Of a DNA stretch of 64,000 nucleotides, positions 17,107 through 24,798 are shown in pieces. Numbering within the stretch: the first letter of the stretch is position 1; the number at the start of each line of letters is the position of its first letter. The translations under genes and the position numbers were made by a program. A model generated the notes under the pieces. That model was not told the DNA's origin and did no database searches. It saw only the letters and a program-made list of their open reading frames with translations. The stretch is from NCBI GenBank assembly GCA_963837775.1, contig CAWIOX010000018.1, forward strand, positions 186,001 to 250,000. Direction: 5' to 3'. This stretch comes from CAWIOX01 sp963837775 (GTDB taxonomy: Bacteria > Pseudomonadota > Gammaproteobacteria > Burkholderiales > Burkholderiaceae_D).

Positions 17107-17879
17107 ATACGCTCGATGCAGGAAAACGGCATTTTTTACGACGCGCGCTCGGCGGTCTGGGAGCGCTATTGCTGGGCGGCTGCGACCGGCTCAACGAAAC
17201 CACCTGGTTTCCCAAACTGCTGTCCGCCGGAGAAAGCCTGAGCCTGAATGTTCACAAGGCCCTGCTGCCGCGAAAATCGATGGCGCAGGAATTTACGGAA
17301 GCGGATCTGTCGCCCAGTTTTCGCAGCAACGGCACCAGCGACCCGGACAATCCGGCCTACCAGGCGCTGGCAGAAAATGATTTCAAAGACTGGGTGCTGA
17401 GCGTCGATGGACTGGTTGCAAAGAAGATGCAATTTTCACTGGAACAGTTGCGCGCGCTGCCGGGACGCACGCAAATCACGCGACATGATTGCGTCGAAGG
17501 CTGGAGTGCGATCGGGAAATGGACTGGCGTGCCGTTAAGCGAAATACTGGCGGCGGTGCAGCCCGCCAGCAATGCAAAGTTCATTGTATTTCACTGTGCA
17601 GATTCGATGGAAGACGATGGCTCCAGCCCGTATTACGAAAGCATCGATATGGATGATGGGTATCACCCGCAAACCATTCTTGCCTACGAACTCAACGGCA
17701 AGGCATTGCCGGTCGCGAATGGCGCACCGTTGCGCTTGCGCGTTGAGCGACAACTCGGTTACAAGCATGCAAAATATTTGATGCGGCTCGAACTGGTCGA
17801 CAATCTTGAAAAAATTCACGGTGGGAAAGGGGGGTATTGGGAAGACAGTAATGGGTATCAATGGTATGCGGGCATTTGA
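17103..17879 (+). CDS. Sulfite oxidase-like (YedY/MsrP-related) molybdopterin oxidoreductase, Tat-exported
   Basis: A 258-residue protein of the sulfite-oxidase fold. TRHDCVEGWSAIGKWTG near residue 125 contains the cysteine that binds the molybdenum, as in YedY/MsrP. DDGYHPQTILAYELNGKALP and GYKHAKYLMRLELVD are further family marks. The N-terminus has a twin-arginine (HFLRRALGG) and an LLGGC lipobox-like sequence, so it is probably Tat-exported and may be anchored as a lipoprotein. It overlaps the upstream cytochrome b gene by four bases. MsrP reduces periplasmic methionine sulfoxide with MsrQ; here the partner is a different cytochrome b, so the substrate is uncertain, although msrB and msrA stand next door. 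Confidence 0.85.
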   Translation: MNTLDAGKRHFLRRALGGLGALLLGGCDRLNETTWFPKLLSAGESLSLNVHKALLPRKSMAQEFTEADLSPSFRSNGTSDPDNPAYQALAENDFKDWVLSVDGLVAKKMQFSLEQLRALPGRTQITRHDCVEGWSAIGKWTGVPLSEILAAVQPASNAKFIVFHCADSMEDDGSSPYYESIDMDDGYHPQTILAYELNGKALPVANGAPLRLRVERQLGYKHAKYLMRLELVDNLEKIHGGKGGYWEDSNGYQWYAGI

Positions 17880-18306
17880 GCCAAAAACCTCCTCCAGGGT
17901 ACCTCCCACGCGATTCAGTGCCCACTAGCACTAATTGGCACCGCCTTCTGTCCCTTGCGCCTATCGGCCACGGCAAACTATTGATGTGAGCGCATCATTT
18001 TCGCCGTGAAGAAAAAATACGTGATGCCGGAAATAGCGTCGGAGATTGCGGCGCCCGGACTAGCTGAATTGGTGGCGTTTATCCTTTCCCCCCGTGGCAG
18101 GATCAATCAATGACGATAATATTTTCAGAAATCGGATTGATTTCGTTCGATTGGCAACACCCAGGGCCTTGCCGGCTCTTGGGCTAGGAGCGTCAGCAAG
18201 GCCGCGATCGCGGGTCTGCGGAGTCGACATTTTTGCTATGCTAGCGTCTTTCCACTGGCCGGCGACGCTGCCTGGGCCGGCGGATCCAATTTACGGAGTA
18301 GCACAC
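17880..18306. other. Intergenic region before the DUF2058 gene
   Basis: About 430 bases. Open frames here have no family character. I see no clear repeat or RNA gene. The last 60 bases contain GGAG six bases before ATG 18307 and presumably the promoter of that gene further upstream. Confidence 0.4.
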
Positions 18307-18843
18307 ATGGCTTCTTTGCAAGAGCAGTTTTTGAAAGCCGGCCTAGTCGACAAAAACAAAGTCAAACTGGCCAACCAGGACAAGAGCAAGCAGAAGAAGG
18401 TCGAGCGCCGGACCGGCACGCAGAGTGTCGATGAAGCGCGCCTGGCCGCACTCGATACGCAACGCAAGAATGCCGAGCGGGCTCGCGAACTCAATGCCCA
18501 GCGCGATGCGGCCGCCACCCAAAAGGCGATCATGGCGCAAATTGCCCAGATGGTGCAGAAGAATCGCCAGAGCAAGGGCGCCGGCGACATCGCCTACAAT
18601 TTTACCCACGACAAGAAGATCGAACGGCTGTATGTGTCGGCCGCGGTCCAGGCGCATTTAATAGCCGGGCGCCTGGTGATCGTCTGCCAGGGCGGCGCCA
18701 CCGAATTGGTACCCAGGGTTATCGCCGACAAGATCGCCGAGCGCGATGCCTCGCTCGTCGTACGGGTGAACAAGGCCAGCACCGAGATCGATGCGGACGA
18801 TCCGTATGCCGCCTTCCAGATCCCGGACGACTTGATGTGGTAG
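18307..18843 (+). CDS. DUF2058 (YaiL-like) protein
   Basis: A 178-residue, highly charged cytoplasmic protein. The start MASLQEQFLKAGLVDKNK and the Lys/Arg/Glu/Gln-rich helical region up to residue ~90 are typical of DUF2058/YaiL, a nucleoprotein or polysome-associated family. The second half (AYNFTHDKKIERLYVS, GRLVIVCQGG, YEVVP-like VPRVIADKIAERD) is the conserved C-terminal domain. The ATG at 18307 has GGAG upstream; a longer frame back to 18094 is not family-like. Exact function unknown. Confidence 0.85.
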   Translation: MASLQEQFLKAGLVDKNKVKLANQDKSKQKKVERRTGTQSVDEARLAALDTQRKNAERARELNAQRDAAATQKAIMAQIAQMVQKNRQSKGAGDIAYNFTHDKKIERLYVSAAVQAHLIAGRLVIVCQGGATELVPRVIADKIAERDASLVVRVNKASTEIDADDPYAAFQIPDDLMW

Positions 18844-18996
18844 TTCCGGCACCTGCCTGGCGCAGCGCGGCAAGCATTTGTACAACAAATGGCACAGATC
18901 GGATGGGCCATGGCTAGCGGAGGATGTTCGGTTGTCTAGCGCGAGGCCGAAGACCGGAAATAGACCGGACACGAGGACTACGAATTCCAGAAACGA

Positions 18997-19024
18997 CAAC
19001 GCCAACCGGTGAGGGTTGGCGTTG
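18997..19024 (+). terminator. Hairpin downstream of DUF2058 gene
   Basis: CAACGCCAACC (18997-19007) pairs exactly with GGTTGGCGTTG (19014-19024). The stem core is the same as in the palindrome at 10531-10572. No T-run follows. It may end the DUF2058 transcript. Confidence 0.5.
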
Positions 19025-19120
19025 CATCGGATAAACAAAACCGACACACCTTGCACTCTCCCGGCTTCGCACACGGGTTGCCGCTGGCGCGGCGCAACCA
19101 TCGCAAGAGAGGTAAAAGAA

Positions 19121-19351
19121 ATGGCCGGAATCGACGATTTTGTAAAAAAACAGAAGGACGGCGCGAGGTTTGTCATTAGCGCACAAATGTTGCGCATGAC
19201 GCCGCAGGAATTTCACGTATTGGCACAAGCCTGGTTTGATGAAGGCGGACCCGGTTTCAATGTGGTCGGAATGCCGCATCGAACCGTGGTGGACGGCGCG
19301 TTTCTCATCAGCCGCGTGACGGTCAGCAAGACTGTTTCGTCGCGCGCATGA
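19121..19351 (+). CDS. Small conserved-looking hypothetical protein
   Basis: A 76-residue protein (MAGIDDFVKKQKDGARF ... QMLRMTPQEFHVLAQAW). GAGAGG stands before ATG 19121 at a good distance. The GC-rich third positions agree with a real gene. I do not recognise the family. It ends 15 bases from the convergent alkA-type gene. No membrane segment or signal peptide is visible. Confidence 0.6.
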   Translation: MAGIDDFVKKQKDGARFVISAQMLRMTPQEFHVLAQAWFDEGGPGFNVVGMPHRTVVDGAFLISRVTVSKTVSSRA

Positions 19352-19365
19352 CTGGTGCGGCTGCT

Positions 19366-20265
19366 CTACGCTTCTGACCGTGGATGCAGACTGGCCCACA
19401 GATGCGCGGCCGCCATCGAGCGATACGGCTGGTATTGCGCGAGGATCGCTTCGGTGCGCGCAATATCCGGCTTGACCGGCTCATCGAGCAGACGCTGTAG
19501 CGCAGCCCGGACTGCAACGTCGCCGTGCAAGGAGCAATCGGCGTAACCGTAGCCGCGCAACAGCGTGTAATTGACGGTCCATGGTCCGATTCCCTTGATC
19601 GCAAGCAGCGCTTGCGATACGGCGGCAACATCCTCCTGCCCGGTGAGTGTCAGTTGGCCGCTGTCGACCAGACGCGCCACGCGCAACAAGGTCTCGGCTT
19701 TGGCGCGGGAAAACTTGCGCTGGCACAGTTCCTCCAGCGCCATCGGGGCCACGTCGGCCGCCTCGGGGTAGCACCACAAGCCGCTACTGTGCTGCCGGCC
19801 GGCCTGCAAAATGAAGGTTCTGCGCAGGGCGATCGCAAACGGCAGATTGATTTGCTGGCCGATGATGGCCCAGGTCAGCGCCTCGAAGATCGAGCCCGAC
19901 TGCACGATCCTCAAGCCTGGTTGTTGGTGCACTACGGGGCCTAACAAGTCATCGGTGGCGGCGAAAGTGGCAAACGGCACAGGGTCGATATGCAGGCCAA
20001 GCATGCCCCGTGCCGCGCCGTGCAATCGGGCGTTCGCGCCTGCCGACAGCGCGCCGTCGGCATATGCATGGCAAACGGCCTGGAACTGACTGAGCGCGAT
20101 ATCGAGCACGACGGCAACGCCATCGACGCTCATGCCTTTGCGGATGCGGGTCGGCTCGACGCGCTCGGCCGTCGCTTCGATATCGCGTCCGTGAAAGGCC
20201 AGTACATCCTGGCGCCGATAGTCGGATGGCAAGGCAATGGCAAAGCTTGCTGCTGTGGCTGTCAT
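19366..20265 (-). CDS. alkA: DNA-3-methyladenine glycosylase II (AlkA-like)
   Basis: A base-excision repair enzyme that removes alkylated purines. The helix-hairpin-helix is clear: LLAIKGIGPWTVNYTLLRGYG, followed by the catalytic aspartate in SLHGDVAVRAALQRL (AlkA has GDLAVRKALQ at this place). FEALTWAIIGQQINLPFA corresponds to the conserved ISQQ-type helix. About 299 residues from ATG 20265; longer starts with TTG reach into the repeat copy at 20271-20349. An N-terminal AlkA_N domain precedes. No Ada gene is nearby. Confidence 0.88.
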   Translation of the reverse strand: MTATAASFAIALPSDYRRQDVLAFHGRDIEATAERVEPTRIRKGMSVDGVAVVLDIALSQFQAVCHAYADGALSAGANARLHGAARGMLGLHIDPVPFATFAATDDLLGPVVHQQPGLRIVQSGSIFEALTWAIIGQQINLPFAIALRRTFILQAGRQHSSGLWCYPEAADVAPMALEELCQRKFSRAKAETLLRVARLVDSGQLTLTGQEDVAAVSQALLAIKGIGPWTVNYTLLRGYGYADCSLHGDVAVRAALQRLLDEPVKPDIARTEAILAQYQPYRSMAAAHLWASLHPRSEA

Positions 20266-20270
20266 GTCTG

Positions 20271-20349
20271 TGCCCGCATCAGAATGAACCTCCGGCACAA
20301 AGATTTCCAATTATCTTTGCGCCAAACGAACAGTCTTTTTCCGATCAGC
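20271..20349. repeat. Dispersed 80-bp element B, copy 2
   Basis: The sequence begins TGCCCGCATCAGAAT, contains CCGGCA, an AAAGAT...ATCTTT hairpin, GCCAAAC and GATCAG, in the same order as at 10573-10650. It lies between glmS and alkA, both on the minus strand. Function unknown. Confidence 0.6.
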
Positions 20350-20414
20350 GTCCTTTTGACCTTAAGGTTTGTGATTCCAATGAGCCGGAATCAATTGCAA
20401 AAATAAAATTTCCC

Positions 20415-22244
20415 CTATTCAACTGTGACCGATTTTGCCAAATTGCGAGGCTTGTCGACGTCGGTGCCGCGCGCCAGCGAGGTGTGGTAGGCCAGCAGTT
20501 GCAGCGTGATCACGTGCAGGATCGGCGACAGCTGGCCGTAGTGTTCCGGCAGCCGGATCACATGCACGCCTTCGCTGGAGCCGATGCGCGAGTCGCCGTC
20601 GGCGAACACGTACAGCTGGCCGCCGCGGGCGCGCACTTCCTGCATGTTGGATTTCAGCTTTTCGAGCAGCGCATCGTTCGGGGCGATGGTCACCACCGGC
20701 ATTTCGGCGGTGACCAGCGCCAGCGGGCCGTGTTTCAGTTCGCCGGCCGGATAGGCTTCGGCGTGGATGTAGGAAATTTCCTTCAGCTTCAGCGCGCCTT
20801 CCAGCGCGATCGGATAGTGCAGGCCGCGGCCCAGGAACAAGGCGTTTTCCTTGCGCGCGAAATCGTCGGCCCAGGCGATGATCTGCGGCTCCAGCGCCAG
20901 CACCGCGGCAATCGCGGTCGGCAGGCGGCGCATCGCTTTCAGGTGGGTGGCTTCCTGTTCTTCGCTCAAACGGCCCTTGACTTGCGCCAGTACCAGCGTC
21001 AGCAGGAACAGCGCGGCCAGCTGGGTGCTGAAGGCTTTGGTGGAGGCGACGCCGACTTCGACCCCGGCGCGGGTGATGAAAGCGAGCGCGCACTCGCGCA
21101 CCATCGCACTGGTGGCGACGTTGCAGATGGTCAGCGTATGCGCCATGCCGAGTTCGCGCGCGTGCTTCAGGGCAGCCAGCGTGTCGGCGGTTTCGCCGCT
21201 TTGCGAGATGGTGACCACCAGCGCGTTCGGGTTCGGCACGCTGTCGCGGTAGCGGTATTCGCTGGCAATCTCGACGCTGACCGGGATCTTGGCGATCGAT
21301 TCGATCCAGTATTTGGCGGTCATGCCGGCGTAGTAGCTGGTGCCGCAGGCCAGGATCAGCACCGAGTCGACCTGCTTGAAGATGCCGTAGGCCTGGTCGC
21401 CGAACAGTTCCGGCATGATCGCGTCGACCCCTTGCAGGGTGTCGGCGATCGCGCGCGGCTGCTCGAAAATCTCTTTCTGCATGTAGTGGCGGTAGGGGCC
21501 GAGTTCGGCCGCGCCGGTGTAGGCGTGCACGGTCTTGACCGGGCGCTCGACCGCCTTGCCGTTGGCATCGACGATCCAGCAGCGCTGCAGTTGCAGGTCG
21601 ACCACGTCGCCTTCTTCCAGGTAGATGATCTGGTCGGTGGTGCCGGCCAGCGCCATCGCGTCCGACGCCAGGAAGTTTTCGCCCTTGCCGACGCCGACGA
21701 TCAGCGGCGAACCCTGGCGCGCGCCGACCACGCGGTGCGGTTCGTCGCGCGAAAAGACCGCAATCGCATACGCGCCGCGCAGGCGCTTGACGGCTTGCTG
21801 CACGGTCTCGAACAGGTCGCCGGTGTACATGTGGTCGACCAGGTGGGCGATCACTTCGGTATCGGTCTGGCTGACGAACTCATAACCGAGCGCGCGCAGT
21901 TCGTCGCGCAATTCGTCATGGTTCTCGATGATGCCGTTGTGCACCAGCGCGATGCGGGCGTTGTCGCTGGCCGGCGAGAAGTGCGGATGGGCGTTGCCGG
22001 AAGAGGGCACGCCGTGCGTGGCCCAGCGCGTGTGCGCGATGCCGGTGAAGCCGGCCAGTCCGGTCGATGCGACCTGCAACTCCAGTTCCGCCACGCGTGC
22101 GGTGCTGCGCGAACGCTGCAACCGGCCGTCCAGATGCAGCGCCACGCCGCACGAGTCATAGCCGCGATATTCGAGCCGTTTCAAGCCTTCGATCAGGATG
22201 GGGGTGATGTTGCGTTGCGCAACCGCGCCGACGATACCGCACAT
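20415..22244 (-). CDS. glmS: Glutamine-fructose-6-phosphate aminotransferase (isomerising)
   Basis: GlmS makes glucosamine-6-phosphate from fructose-6-phosphate and glutamine, the first step to UDP-GlcNAc for peptidoglycan and lipopolysaccharide. The N-terminal nucleophile is Cys2 (MCGIVGAVAQ); TRWATHG, HNGIIENH and QTDTEVIAHL belong to the glutaminase domain. Two SIS domains follow (LACGTSYYAGM, ISQSGETADT, GRGLHYPIALEGALKLKE). The end is RNLAKSVTVE, the family terminus. 609 residues, normal length. Start is fixed by the need for Cys2. An Lrp-type gene is divergent from it across 150 bases, and glmU lies just beyond. No glmS ribozyme was seen, as expected in proteobacteria. Confidence 0.97.
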   Translation of the reverse strand: MCGIVGAVAQRNITPILIEGLKRLEYRGYDSCGVALHLDGRLQRSRSTARVAELELQVASTGLAGFTGIAHTRWATHGVPSSGNAHPHFSPASDNARIALVHNGIIENHDELRDELRALGYEFVSQTDTEVIAHLVDHMYTGDLFETVQQAVKRLRGAYAIAVFSRDEPHRVVGARQGSPLIVGVGKGENFLASDAMALAGTTDQIIYLEEGDVVDLQLQRCWIVDANGKAVERPVKTVHAYTGAAELGPYRHYMQKEIFEQPRAIADTLQGVDAIMPELFGDQAYGIFKQVDSVLILACGTSYYAGMTAKYWIESIAKIPVSVEIASEYRYRDSVPNPNALVVTISQSGETADTLAALKHARELGMAHTLTICNVATSAMVRECALAFITRAGVEVGVASTKAFSTQLAALFLLTLVLAQVKGRLSEEQEATHLKAMRRLPTAIAAVLALEPQIIAWADDFARKENALFLGRGLHYPIALEGALKLKEISYIHAEAYPAGELKHGPLALVTAEMPVVTIAPNDALLEKLKSNMQEVRARGGQLYVFADGDSRIGSSEGVHVIRLPEHYGQLSPILHVITLQLLAYHTSLARGTDVDKPRNLAKSVTVE

Positions 22245-22397
22245 GGCAGCCTCTTTGTGTTATTGGTTGAAGCCATCATCGTAGTGGAGTGCGGATGAAA
22301 TAAGCTGTCTAAATTTCGATGAATATGGCTGATTATTTCATCATTGAATATCGGTGGCATAATATTTCAATAGTTATCTATTTATGGAATATTTATC

Positions 22398-22871
22398 ATG
22401 AATGAGCCTGATATTCGCTTCGACGAGCTGGACCGCCGGATACTTAATTCGCTGCAAGTTGATGCATCGCAAACCAACCATGAGCTGGCCGCCCGTGTCC
22501 ATGCGTCGCCGCCGACCTGCCTGCGCCGCGTCAAGCGCCTGACGGACGCCGGCGTGATCACGCGCCAGGTGGCGCTGGTGGCGCCGGACAAGGTCGGGGC
22601 CGGGCTGACCGCGATCGTGGAAATCACGCTCGACCATCAGGGCGCCGAGCGCATGCTGGAGTTCGAGGCGCTGGTGGCGCAGGAGGATGCGGTGCTGCAG
22701 TGCTACCGGGTGTCGCCGGGACCGGATTTCGTGCTGGTGGTGCAGGTGGCCGACATGCCGGCCTACCATGCACTGGCGCACCGGCTGTTTGCCGGGCAAG
22801 CCAATGTGCGCAATGTGCGCAGCTTTTTTTCCATCCACCGCAGCAAATTCGAGACCCGGATCGCGCTTTGA
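22398..22871 (+). CDS. Lrp/AsnC-family transcriptional regulator
   Basis: A 157-residue regulator with N-terminal helix-turn-helix (LDRRILNSLQVDASQTNHEL, HASPPTCLRRVKRL) and C-terminal RAM domain (CYRVSPGPDFVLVVQV, NVRNVRSFFSIHRSKFET). It differs clearly from the other Lrp-type protein at 5741-6226. The gene is divergent from glmS and convergent with glmU; whether it regulates aminosugar genes is open. ATG 22398 has a poor ribosome binding site but gives the complete domain. Confidence 0.9.
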   Translation: MNEPDIRFDELDRRILNSLQVDASQTNHELAARVHASPPTCLRRVKRLTDAGVITRQVALVAPDKVGAGLTAIVEITLDHQGAERMLEFEALVAQEDAVLQCYRVSPGPDFVLVVQVADMPAYHALAHRLFAGQANVRNVRSFFSIHRSKFETRIAL

Positions 22872-22880
22872 GGCGATTTT

Positions 22881-22952
22881 AATACTGGGGTGGGTATTTT
22901 TTAAAGGCCAATGAATCCCTGCGCGAGAGTGATCATTTTTGATGATACTCCC
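22881..22952 (+). repeat. Dispersed intergenic element, copy 2
   Basis: Reads AATACTGGGGTGGGTATT, then GCCAATGAAT, TGCGCG, and ends GATGATACTCCC. It matches in block order the copies at 4121-4195 (opposite strand), 41372-41453 and 37863-37926. It lies in the gap between the convergent Lrp-type gene and glmU. Confidence 0.65.
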
Positions 22953-22959
22953 GCAATTT

Positions 22960-24345
22960 TCATTGTTTGCAGGGCGGAATAGCGCTTATTTCTTGACTTT
23001 CACCGGGCGTTGCCAGCCGCTGATGGTGACTTGTTTCGGCGCGCGAGACGGTCAGCGCGTCGGGCGGCGCATCCTTGGTCAGCGTGGTGCCGGCGCCCAG
23101 GGTGGCGCCGCGGCCGACGGTGACCGGGGCCACCAGCTGGCTGTCGCTGCCGATGAACACGTCGTCTTCGATCACGGTGCGGAACTTGTTGGCGCCGTCG
23201 TAGTTGCAGGTGATGGTGCCGGCGCCGATGTTGACGCGGCTGCCGATGGTGGCGTCGCCGATGTAGGCCAGGTGGTTGGCCTTGCTGCCGGCGGCGACCT
23301 GGCTGTTCTTGACCTCGACGAAGTTGCCGATGTGCACGTCTTCGGCCAGCGTGGTGCCGGGGCGCAGGCGGGCATAGGGGCCGATGACCGAGTGCGCGCC
23401 GACTTCGGCGTCCTCGATATGGCAGAACGGCTTGATGTGCGCGCCGGCGGCGATGCGCGCATTCTTGATCACGCAATGGGCGTCGATGCGGGCGCCGTCT
23501 TCGATGGCGACGATGCCTTCGAACACGCAGCCGACATCGATCGTCACGTCACGCCCGCAGTTCAGCACGCCGCGCACGTCGATGCGGTTCGGGTCCATCA
23601 GCGTCACGCCCTGTTCCAGCAGCAGGGTGGCGAGGTTGCGCTGGTGGATGCGTTCCAGTTCGGCCAGCTGCACCTTGCTGTTGACGCCCAGCGTCTCCCA
23701 CTCGGCCGCCGGCTGGGCCGAGACCACCGGCACGCCGTCGGCCACCGCACGGGCGACGATGTCGGTCAGGTAATACTCGCCCTGCGCATTGTCGTTCGAC
23801 AGCGTGGCCAGCCATTGCTTGAGCTTGGCGGTGGGCGCGACCAGGATGCCGGTGTTGACTTCGGTGATCGCTTTTTCGGCTGCGCTGGCGTCTTTTTGCT
23901 CGACGATGCGGGTGATCGCGCCGTTTTCACGCACGATGCGGCCGTAGCCGGTCGGGTCATCCATGTCCACCGTCAGGATCGCCAGCTTGTCGTTGCCGGC
24001 CGCGATCACCAGCTTTTGCAGCGAAGCGGCATCGGTCAGCGGCACGTCGCCGTACAGCACCAGCGTCGGCGCGCTGTCGTCCAGATGCGGCGTCGCCTGC
24101 GCGACCGCGTGGCCGGTGCCGAGTTGCGGCTCCTGCTTGGCGAAGCGCAGGTCGGGCGCGGCCAGCAGGTCCGGCACCAGATCGCCGCCGTGACCGTAAA
24201 TCACGCACAGGCTGGTCGGCGACAGGCTGCGTGCAGTCTGGATTACGTGCGACAGCAGCGGTTTGCCCGCCAGCGGGTGCAATACTTTCGGCAGCGCGGA
24301 TTGCATGCGTTTGCCCATGCCAGCGGCCAGGATGACGACGTTCAT
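22960..24345 (-). CDS. glmU: Bifunctional GlmU (GlcNAc-1-P uridyltransferase / GlcN-1-P acetyltransferase), 3' end frameshifted as read
   Basis: GlmU makes UDP-N-acetylglucosamine. The N-terminal pyrophosphorylase domain has VVILAAGMGKRMQSALPKVL and GTGHAVAQA; the C-terminal left-handed beta helix has hexapeptide repeats and IGDATIGSRVNIGAGTI. Start ATG 24345. Near base 23040 the frame is wrong: as read it ends SRAETSHHQ...PPCKQ at 22960. One frame over, the normal terminus KQVTISGWQRPVKVKK with TAA at 22986-22988 is found, so a single extra base lies at about 23038-23043. Repaired length is about 453 residues, as expected. The gene is essential, so a sequence error is the simplest explanation. 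Confidence 0.95.
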   Translation of the reverse strand: MNVVILAAGMGKRMQSALPKVLHPLAGKPLLSHVIQTARSLSPTSLCVIYGHGGDLVPDLLAAPDLRFAKQEPQLGTGHAVAQATPHLDDSAPTLVLYGDVPLTDAASLQKLVIAAGNDKLAILTVDMDDPTGYGRIVRENGAITRIVEQKDASAAEKAITEVNTGILVAPTAKLKQWLATLSNDNAQGEYYLTDIVARAVADGVPVVSAQPAAEWETLGVNSKVQLAELERIHQRNLATLLLEQGVTLMDPNRIDVRGVLNCGRDVTIDVGCVFEGIVAIEDGARIDAHCVIKNARIAAGAHIKPFCHIEDAEVGAHSVIGPYARLRPGTTLAEDVHIGNFVEVKNSQVAAGSKANHLAYIGDATIGSRVNIGAGTITCNYDGANKFRTVIEDDVFIGSDSQLVAPVTVGRGATLGAGTTLTKDAPPDALTVSRAETSHHQRLATPGESQEISAIPPCKQ

Positions 24346-24468
24346 AGGGGAATATTGAATGGTAGTGGGGGCTGAAATTTTAACATGTGCAGGCGTGCAA
24401 ACCTGTGATCGGCTGGCAGGTCTATACTTTACAGATTGGCGCGCTGCATCGCGCACAAGGAGATTCTG

Positions 24469-24759
24469 ATGAAATGGCTGGGACGGTGGGGCGGCTTGTG
24501 GTGGCAATTCCGGCGCGAGGCGAAAATGGTGTGGGCCATGCTGCGCAACCCGGCCACGCCGCTGGCGGCCAAGCTGGTGGCGATCCTCGGCCTGCTCTAT
24601 CTGGTGTCGCCGGTAGACCTGATTCCGGATGTGATTCCGATTCTGGGCTGGCTGGACGACGGCATCGTGCTGATGTTGTTGCTGAAGCTGGCTTACCGGC
24701 TGTTGCCGCCCGCGCTGTATGCGCAGTTGCGCGCGCGGGCGGAGTCCCGCAGCCGGTAG
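24469..24759 (+). CDS. YkvA/DUF1232 membrane-associated protein
   Basis: A 96-residue protein with the DUF1232 core: LAAKLVAILGLLYLVSPVDL (first part) and IPDVIPILGWLDDGIVL. One or two hydrophobic helices (residues 40-57 and 66-86) suggest membrane association. AAGGAG stands before ATG 24469. Function unknown in this family. The gene is divergent from glmU and convergent with the next gene. Confidence 0.85.
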   Translation: MKWLGRWGGLWWQFRREAKMVWAMLRNPATPLAAKLVAILGLLYLVSPVDLIPDVIPILGWLDDGIVLMLLLKLAYRLLPPALYAQLRARAESRSR

Positions 24760-24798
24760 CGCCGCAGTACCGGCGGCCGGTTCCAGGGACTTCCAGGT

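Noticed and set aside
20226..22298. A 690-residue open frame on the plus strand opposite glmS
   Set aside because: It mirrors the GC-rich third positions of glmS, is full of His/Arg/Gln/Val-rich nonsense and has no domain; glmS on the other strand is certain.
22939..24375. Long plus-strand frame opposite glmU
   Set aside because: Shadow of the glmU hexapeptide region; no start signal or domain.
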